Shown piece by piece: positions 59,601 to 64,000 of a stretch of DNA of 64,000 nucleotides (within the stretch, counting starts at the first letter, position 1; each line of letters begins with the position of its first letter). The position numbers and the translations under genes are program-made. Location: positions 1-64,000 of the forward strand of contig WPIO01000093.1 in the NCBI GenBank assembly GCA_009760855.2, in the 5' to 3' direction. A model generated the notes under the pieces. The model did no database searches. It had not been told where the DNA came from and was given only the letters and a program-made list of their open reading frames with translations. The DNA comes from Cristatella mucedo (lineage: Eukaryota > Bryozoa > Phylactolaemata > Cristatellidae).

Positions 59601-62332
59601 CACGTTCGTGTCTCTCGGTGAGCAATCGGTGTTGCCGAACACACTTCATCTCGTGTAACCAAGAGAACATGAAAAGTAGAGCATTAGTGTGCCATTTGAG
59701 GAAATCGATAGCATGAAAGTAGCTACGAAAGATGTCAGGAAAAGAAGTGTCGGGATCTGGTGTAAGAGGAAGCATAGTGTATTTGTTAAAGAATTGTAGA
59801 TGTGAAATCCTTAGTCTAGGTCCAAGCAAAAACCCGTCATCAGCAGTTGCCAAGTAAAAGACAGGAGCTTTTTTTTTTAAATCCTCCAGAGCAAAGTTAC
59901 AATACTGTAGAGAAATTTGGTTGAACTACTGGGATTATTAGATAACCGTGTGGTTTAAGTAGCCCCTTATCCTAGAGATGGAGCAAATGTGACGACTTGC
60001 CATAAAAGCAGAAGTCAGAATTAATGAGTATGAAGTTGGGATTGTCAAATAAGACACCTAGATTGAAACCTCGAGATCATCAAAGAGGCCTATATAGGTT
60101 CTTTTTAGTATTCATGACCCAAAGGCCTAGGTTGACCCTAGCGACCCTGAAGCCAGTAATCGTGCATAGTCACAGCTCGTGATAGGGATCTTGCTACCAT
60201 ATAGCTGATCCTTAGTGCGCACTCACACATTGATGCAACACGTTTGAGTTGCTTGAGTACACTGTCTGTTGGATTCCTTTTTAATTGAGGAATATGTTTG
60301 ACGGAAATACAAAAACTAATGTAGGGAATAGATGTCACTGGTACTTTTTTTTTTTACAAAATCGGCTTCAGTACAATGTTTATGCTTAAATCCTGATTTG
60401 GGCATGGCCAGATGAAGTATCTATTCTGTTTTTCCGTGAATCATTCAGCCTCGGTGCTTTCAAAATCCTTGACACAACATACACAGAAAAGCAGACAACA
60501 TTGGCATTAACCCAGGTTTTTTAATTACGGTGCCAAGTTTCGATTGAATTGAAACACTTAATCTGAGTGCCTTGGACCAATGTCATGCCGAGCGAGGCTT
60601 GTAATGTCTAAGCTATGCAGGCAGCTGAGCTGCACAGATAGCTAAAGCCAAGTTTTCGGCCGATGAAATGTAACCCCGCATAGTGGTACAGCATCAGCAG
60701 GTAAAACTGTTTTGCTGCTCTTAATTATTGTAGCTATGTCGTCTGGATGATTAGTTGAAACCTGTAGTGACAATGGAGCAGCAGGTGACTTGAGAAATGT
60801 TAATGAGTGTCGAATGAATTTGGCTGGGAATTCTCATCACCACAGTCCTAAAGTGGAAAGTAACACTGGATCCTCTGTCGTCCTTGACTACACAACTCTA
60901 ATAGCTATTATGCTTCTATGCTGTTTCTACCTGGTCTGTCGTCTGGCACTATTTTCCAGATTACATTCACTGGTATCTCTATAGTGGTATGGTGGTTAAG
61001 TCTTAAATACTGTTTTACTTGGTCTAGATCTTCAGCCTGCAGAATGATTCTAAATAAGTAATAATCATAATAATAATAATATCACACTTGATAAAGTGCC
61101 CTCAGAGAACTCAATCTCTTTCTAGGTGCTTTACATATGCTGCAAAGAAAACACAATCGGATGGTTAGTGGTATCATGCTCAATAAACAACAAGAATGAC
61201 ATGGTTAGGAGTGACATGCACAGGGTCAGCATGTGCATGTGGTTAGTGGCAGCGTGCACAGTGTCAGCACGCATAAGCACATAAAGGTCGAATCATAGGG
61301 ACCCACTAAATGCTGTGCTAAATAGGCATGTTTTCAAGTTCTTTTTTAATGTGGTCAAGTCAGGAGATGTTACGCAAGTTGGGAGTGAGTTCCGGGCTTT
61401 GAGAGCATACGAACTAAATGCATGGTCTCCAAAGGATTTGAGGTTTGTACGAGGTATAGGTAAACAGTTAGATTACAAAAAAGTGAATGGTACGATGCTT
61501 GGCCTGGTGAGGCAGGAGATCTGATAGGTAGGCTGGTGCCAAAGAATGAAGGGACATAAAAGTGAATGACAAAACCTTGGGAGTTGATGCATTGCTTGAC
61601 TGGGAGCCAGTGCATGTCGGCGAGAAGTGATATGATGTGGCAGCTGCGACACTCACGACAGACAAGCCTAGCTGCAGAGTTTTGCACCAGCTGTGAGTAA
61701 TACTTTAGCGATCTTCTGAGGCAGCAGAATTTGTCTAAATGAGTAGTGCCAGTGATGTCTCTTTTTTGCAGTTTAGTGTGGCTCTCAGAGCTGGGTCTTA
61801 GCGTAGCCCACTTCACGACCCAGGTCGTTGGTTGGAGGCCTGTAGCAAGCTATTCTTTCTTGTGAGCTGCAAGTAGGCTAAACCTCTTCTGTCGCTAAAG
61901 AAGTGAGGTTCGTGAATCATCCGACCGTCACTTAACGTCGATCGTAGCGACAGGCATGAAGCAGATTTGTGCTGTGGCAAAGTGCATCAGTCCATTCACG
62001 TTTCTGCATCCTACCTTGAGCACCATGCTCTGCGTGCAACTGCTGTGACCGCCGTGGGCTAGAGCGCCACATTTTCTGGCCAAGCTGCACTAGGTCACTT
62101 CGGTTGCTTGGTGATGCTGTGGCGTTCTCCATTTTGCTGGTGGATTGCCTCGTTCTGTCTGCTTAGCGCTCCTTGAGACTTCCTGCGCTTCGTAGTACGG
62201 TTTGCTGCAGCGGCGCCTCGTTCGCCATTCGTTGCAGCCATAGTCTTACTAATGAGACATATGTATCACGCACGACAGAAAAAATTATATGGCCTCGACT
62301 ACTTACGTCTCAAGAAGAGGAAATTGTTATAA
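46927..62332 (+). CDS. HACD3: Very-long-chain (3R)-3-hydroxyacyl-CoA dehydratase 3, whole spliced gene (10 coding exons)
   Basis: An ER membrane enzyme that dehydrates 3-hydroxyacyl-CoA to trans-2-enoyl-CoA, the third step of very-long-chain fatty-acid elongation. Exons: 46927-47016, 48351-48470, 48615-48800, 53326-53383, 56297-56404, 58263-58393, 58854-58966, 59084-59190, 59345-59476, 62238-62332. Phases agree throughout and give 379 residues (human HACD3 is about 360). Residues 1-105 are a CS/p23-like domain (PFVFWGQ start, FSAHGVGAHGSNDYAFDLE). About 106-155 is a charged linker (LSDDESDAQRQKK). About 156-365 is the multi-pass PTPLA domain. The catalytic pair used by the family (Tyr-x6-Glu in YPxGxxxE) is present as Tyr297 and Glu304 in YPAGALLE. 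The CS domain separates this from HACD1, HACD2 and HACD4. The chain ends in a Lys-rich tail (LKKRKLL), a possible variant ER-retrieval signal. Confidence 0.92.
47399..47430 (+). pseudogene. Possible U1 snRNA-derived fragment with deletion
   Basis: GTACTTACCTGG matches the 5' end of U1 snRNA (ATACTTACCTGG) except for one base. GGGCGAGGC (47419-47427), another U1 segment, follows eight bases later. The first stem-loop between them would be missing. The rest does not match. It lies in HACD3 intron 1. Confidence 0.3.
47750..48076 (-). mobile_element. LINE-II 3' end in HACD3 intron 1
   Basis: Minus-strand copy with a TGTAATGTAATGTAATGTAT tail at 47750, encoding RLWNSLPQFLRDDNYFPAAD and following codons. 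It abuts a plus-strand LINE-I fragment at 48077. Confidence 0.83.
48077..48325 (+). mobile_element. LINE-I 3' UTR ending beside HACD3 exon 2
   Basis: From gctcccaaagcctggaactc through gacagcatttagtgggctcc, the family 3' UTR, to cctagaaagagattgagttc. It stops at about 48325 without its ATT tail, 25 bp before the HACD3 exon 2 acceptor. Confidence 0.82.
48351..48470 (+). CDS. HACD3: HACD3 exon 2: CS/p23 core
   Basis: Acceptor tttttag, donor gtatct, 40 codons. It encodes VRFSAHGVGAHGSNDYAFDL and then EVYQPIKPE, matching the FKAQGHGAKGDNxYEFxLE motif of the CS domain. An alternative acceptor 6 bp downstream would drop two residues. Confidence 0.9.
48615..48800 (+). CDS. HACD3: HACD3 exon 3
   Basis: Acceptor ttttag, donor gtgtga (weak), phase 0 at both ends. 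It encodes the last CS strands (VVLEIAKQTADGMPWPRLAK), then LKVDFDKLVDGDLSDDESDA, equivalent to the DFDRWLDESDAE linker of HACD3. Confidence 0.88.
50510..50598. repeat. CT microsatellite, duplicated
   Basis: Two TC runs, each followed by tgcttgttttgtt, so the tract and its flank are duplicated. It lies inside the old LINE of HACD3 intron 3. Confidence 0.93.
51412..51600 (+). mobile_element. SINE-A copy inserted in an old LINE
   Basis: Diverged copy (gacccaggggtaagatgctt; ggtcgtgggtttgagttccg; aagccgcaatgatagccac) that splits the old LINE between its NLGV-like and DDH segments. Confidence 0.7.
51970..52133 (+). mobile_element. SINE-A copy, well preserved
   Basis: ccgcgatggcacactaggta (A box), gtcgtgggttcgattcctgc (B box), cactgcaagcggtggtgata, ctatacaaaaagaggctgtt. 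The second SINE-A inside the same old LINE. Confidence 0.87.
52500..52630 (+). mobile_element. SINE-B copy, HACD3 intron 3
   Basis: tggtttggcctatgggtaag (A box), ggtcgtgggctcgagccctt (B box), gcacctggatagagattgcg ttctcttaggg. Confidence 0.72.
53326..53383 (+). CDS. HACD3: HACD3 exon 4: charged linker
   Basis: Acceptor gtttag, donor gtaagt. It encodes AQEEYMNKLTKDIVDLEKK, a short helical linker with the EE..NKL pattern of the family. It follows a 4.5 kb intron holding an old LINE. Confidence 0.85.
54335..54386. repeat. 13-bp tandem repeat, 4 perfect units
   Basis: Unit gcaagagacagaa, starting at 54335, 54348, 54361 and 54374. It overlaps the right arm of a 12-bp hairpin (54312-54323 with 54331-54342). 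Confidence 0.93.
54470..54735 (+). mobile_element. Diverged LINE-II relic in HACD3 intron 4
   Basis: LGCYFYFANHYLDCPS, then (shifted) MESTGLRMLTETCLGFQWAI ENSPA, parallels LSCYFYATHYLNCSPD...GYRMRTESRLGCECAIQNSPA. Frameshifted. Confidence 0.6.
54835..54970 (+). mobile_element. SINE-B copy, HACD3 intron 4
   Basis: tggtccagtgtttcagtgct, ggtcgtgggctcgagccccg (B box), gaatcgcctggacagagatt aagttccc. Confidence 0.72.
55410..55520 (+). mobile_element. SINE-B copy, HACD3 intron 4
   Basis: ggagttaaggtgcttgctgt, gacccaggtcgtaggctcgg, acactcggatagagattgag ctctctcagg. Confidence 0.65.
56297..56404 (+). CDS. HACD3: HACD3 exon 5: first membrane segment
   Basis: Acceptor ttgcag, donor gtaaga. It encodes YLFGYNLFQFVGYLFVFAKI, equivalent to the YLFxYNLxQFxG start of the PTPLA domain. 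Confidence 0.92.
56812..57115 (+). mobile_element. LINE-II 3' end in HACD3 intron 5
   Basis: Encodes LLRNDIYSPTADCGTSFLAV to CVCAIQNSPA and ends in four TACAT units. Confidence 0.84.
58263..58393 (+). CDS. HACD3: HACD3 exon 6
   Basis: Acceptor ccacag, donor gtaagc. It encodes YDDIGFVICLCQFVAILEIV and then HPWVGLVKSAGVLAPFLQ. The QxxAxLExxH and GLVxS segments are characteristic of the dehydratase family. Confidence 0.92.
58854..58966 (+). CDS. HACD3: HACD3 exon 7
   Basis: Acceptor ctcag, donor gtaggt. It encodes VAGRNFILFGLVWREAELQS and then LLLAWSAVELFR. The GRNFILF and WSxxExFRY motifs match HACD3 closely. Confidence 0.93.
59084..59190 (+). CDS. HACD3: HACD3 exon 8: catalytic Tyr/Glu
   Basis: Acceptor cccag, donor gtaagc. 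It encodes YPFYMLSSVGVEWKVVTWLR and then YTVWIPLYPAGALLE. Tyr297 and Glu304 of YPAGALLE are the family's catalytic residues. Confidence 0.94.
59345..59476 (+). CDS. HACD3: HACD3 exon 9
   Basis: Acceptor ttgcag, donor gtaagg. It encodes AVLLQSTFLFAKSGKYSWEL, then FYFPWFLYVYLIAVLS, the last lumenal loop and most of the final membrane helix. Confidence 0.9.
59575..60130 (-). mobile_element. Diverged LINE relic in HACD3 intron 9
   Basis: Minus strand: GPRLRISHLQFF, FRSYFHAIDFLK, FSWLHEMKCVRQHRLLTERH resembles the LINE-II C-terminus at low identity. NLGVLFDNPNF (about 60065) resembles the ARNLGVIFQSDLSL segment of LINE RTs. Confidence 0.5.
61064..61695 (-). mobile_element. LINE-I 3' end in HACD3 intron 9
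   Basis: TAATAATAATAATATCACAC tail, then the 3' UTR and C-terminal codons ([38 protein letters not shown]) on the minus strand, ending at ttttgcaccagctg. Confidence 0.85.
61765..61922 (+). mobile_element. SINE-A, diverged copy, HACD3 intron 9
   Basis: gtggctctcagagctgggtc, acgacccaggtcgttggttg, gctgcaagtaggctaaacct, tcttctgtcgctaaag, gaggttcgtgaatcatccga. Diverged A and B boxes. Confidence 0.55.
62238..62332 (+). CDS. HACD3: HACD3 exon 10: C-terminus and stop
   Basis: Acceptor cgttgcag. The G left by exon 9 plus CC gives Ala, then IVLLMRHMYHARQKKLYGLD and YLRLKKRKLL before TAA at 62330. This matches the end of the last helix and the basic tail (RHLYKQRRRRYGQKKKK) of HACD3. The di-basic end fits ER retrieval, with Arg in place of Lys at position -4. 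An ATTAAA lies 77 nt after the stop. Confidence 0.82.
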
Positions 62333-62408
62333 AAAAGGAAGGCTGTGATCAGTTGCAGTAGTGGGATCGTGCTGTGCTGTGTACCGTCGTCATTTGTCTC
62401 GGTGTTTT

Positions 62409-62414
62409 ATTAAA
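62409..62414 (+). terminator. HACD3: Putative HACD3 poly(A) signal ATTAAA
   Basis: ATTAAA is the commonest variant poly(A) signal. It lies about 77 nt past the HACD3 stop and is followed by a T-rich stretch (gttttgttttttaac). This is a position-based inference. Confidence 0.45.
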
Positions 62415-63361
62415 CGTTTTGTTTTTTAACATGGCGTCTTGCTTGTCGGCTCGTGTTGCTGCTGCTGGCGTCTGCTGCATTAGATCCTCGGCGTTCTTGC
62501 ATTCACGAGGCTGAGTCAACAGCTGGACTCAAGCGACACTCATAGTACCTGACTGCAAGAATGAGGAGGAGGAGGAGAGTTGTGCATCGTTGATGTGGGG
62601 AGGACCGATGACAAAACGCACCCAGCACCGATGCATGCGTCCTAGGCGTTCGCCAGTTTGCTAGCGACCGCAGCAGTGCAGGTACTCGTGTTCTCGTCGT
62701 TAAAGTCAGTGCGACGGGTCAACGACAGTCAACGGCAGTGTAACTGCTGCATGTAGCTAGCGGCTGCTTCCGTTGCTTAGCAGCCATCGCCTGGGCGCGC
62801 AGTCGACACGTCGGCCCTGATCGTATGCCCGCGTAGTCAGGCATGGCTGCCCGAAGCTTTCTTATGATTTGCCACAAAAGAAGATGGTCTAATAGGTCCT
62901 ATCAATCCGACGGCAGGCAGGTACGAGTTCATCCGCTTAGCCTAATGAGCAGCAGAGAAGTGTTGCGACCTCCCCTTACTGGTCAGCAGAAAATAGGACG
63001 TTCCGAAGTCAGCCGGAATCAGAAGAGCCTCTCCCAGCACACGGGATCGGATCGCAAGACTATCCGGTGGCATGGCGGTCGGTCTAGCCTAGCAGTGGTT
63101 GCTGCTGCTGACCACAACTCTTGCCCCAGAATAGCCCCTAACCACTAAGGATGACCGAATGAAGCTCAGCTTCAATCCTATACCTAGTGGAGAGCACTGC
63201 GCTATGCCAACCGAGCCACACATCTTGAAAGCAGGGGTCTGAAGGCCGGACTCTACTGTAAGGCGAATGTACGAGTAAAAGCCGGTTGCTGTGAGGTTTC
63301 TGCCAAGCAAGTGCTGATCCCGAGCTGCCATTTTCCAATGGACGAGCAACAGTATGCATCT
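62415..63361. other. HACD3 3' flank, nothing recognised
   Basis: Mixed-composition intergenic DNA. A 101-codon plus frame at 62843 has no recognisable domain. Confidence 0.5.
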
Positions 63362-63530
63362 CTACTGATTCAACAGCCTTTTTTGTGTAGCAATAGTAGA
63401 GGCTTAACGGCTATCACCCCCACTTGCAGCAGCAGCAATAAAGGATCGCCCACCACTGCATGATTCGAATCCACGACCTCGGGGCCAAGGTCTTGAAAAG
63501 CAGCCGCCTTACCTACCCGGCCCTTGCTGT
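63362..63530 (-). mobile_element. SINE-A copy
   Basis: Minus strand copy: ctgattcaacagcctttttt to cagccgccttacctacccgg, with B box complement gattcgaatccacgacctc. Confidence 0.8.
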
Positions 63531-63639
63531 CGCCGAACTGTGTCGTATCAGTAAACCGCTCAGTTAAGTAGAAAAATACACCCGAAATCGCAGTGGGGGC
63601 ACAGGTCAAAGTTCAGACCTCACTGTAACTACTCATATA

Positions 63640-63785
63640 TATATAAATAATTATATGTAATTTATTTGTATAGTGCCCCAAGAGAACTTAATCTCTATTC
63701 AGGCGCTTAACATATGCCTTGGAGCTCGAGCCCACGACCACAGCCAGACCTTGGTCAGGGCGAGCACCTTAACCATGGATTATTA
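63640..63785 (-). mobile_element. SINE-B copy
   Basis: tagtgccccaagagaactta, tattcaggcgcttaacatat, gagctcgagcccacgaccac, ggcgagcaccttaaccatgg. Minus strand. Confidence 0.7.
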
Positions 63786-64000
63786 GTGCCTTGCTTGCGA
63801 ATGTTTAGGCTAAGATTTAATAAGACGGTGGCCATGCGGTCTGCAGTTCGCCCGGCATCCCCTGGGCAGAATTCTGCAGCAAAAGACAATCAAGGTTATC
63901 GATTAGGAGGGTAAGAATAAGAATGCGCATCGGCCAACGCCAGTGGAATTTACTTTCCCTATCAACGAACTGGCAGTTCTGTAGTGTAGTGTAGCGCCTG

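Noticed and set aside
62843-63148. 101-codon open frame
   Set aside because: No domain, no splice context and no similarity I recognise. The true HACD3 terminal exon is upstream at 62238.

Overview
This is a transposon-rich animal (metazoan) nuclear sequence. The evidence is two spliced genes with GT-AG introns and the metazoan-type fusion of a CS/p23 domain to a 3-hydroxyacyl-CoA dehydratase. They lie among LINE reverse-transcriptase fragments, tRNA-derived SINEs, Tc1-like DNA-transposon remnants and long microsatellites. An invertebrate is most likely, but the sequence alone does not fix the phylum. The long open frames over the hexanucleotide array and the GT tracts are artefacts of simple repeats.

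Gene 1 (8189-44736, + strand) is mitochondrial isoleucyl-tRNA synthetase, IARS2. I could follow it through 23 coding exons whose phases all agree. They total 3084 nt, or 1027 codons plus stop. It carries a basic N-terminal presequence, the HVGH signature, the CP1 editing-domain motifs, the YWCISRQR segment, the KMSKS loop, the anticodon-binding region and a C-terminal Cys4 zinc motif. Introns run from 91 bp to 5.2 kb, and the long ones are filled with LINEs, SINEs, microsatellites and two fold-back DNA transposons.

Gene 2 (46927-62332, + strand) is an HACD3-type very-long-chain 3-hydroxyacyl-CoA dehydratase with 10 coding exons. They total 1140 nt, or 379 codons plus stop. An N-terminal CS/p23-like domain is followed by a short charged linker and a multi-pass PTPLA domain with the expected catalytic Tyr and Glu. 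The two genes are head-to-tail, with about 2.2 kb between the IARS2 stop and the HACD3 start. ETS-like motifs sit about 100-125 bp upstream of the HACD3 start codon. The genes work in unrelated processes (mitochondrial translation; ER fatty-acid elongation), so nothing suggests a functional pairing.

Layout: 1-8.1 kb is intergenic (LINE tails, a ~950 bp GCGTGC array, a GC-rich block, a SINE). 8.2-44.7 kb is IARS2. 44.7-46.9 kb is intergenic with LINE-II tails. 46.9-62.4 kb is HACD3. 62.4-64 kb is intergenic with two SINEs. Two LINE families are visible: LINE-I (CR1/L2-like, tail of ATT repeats) and LINE-II (tail of TACAT repeats). Two SINE families are visible: SINE-A (its own tail, with clear A and B boxes) and SINE-B (its 3' end resembles the LINE-I 3' end).
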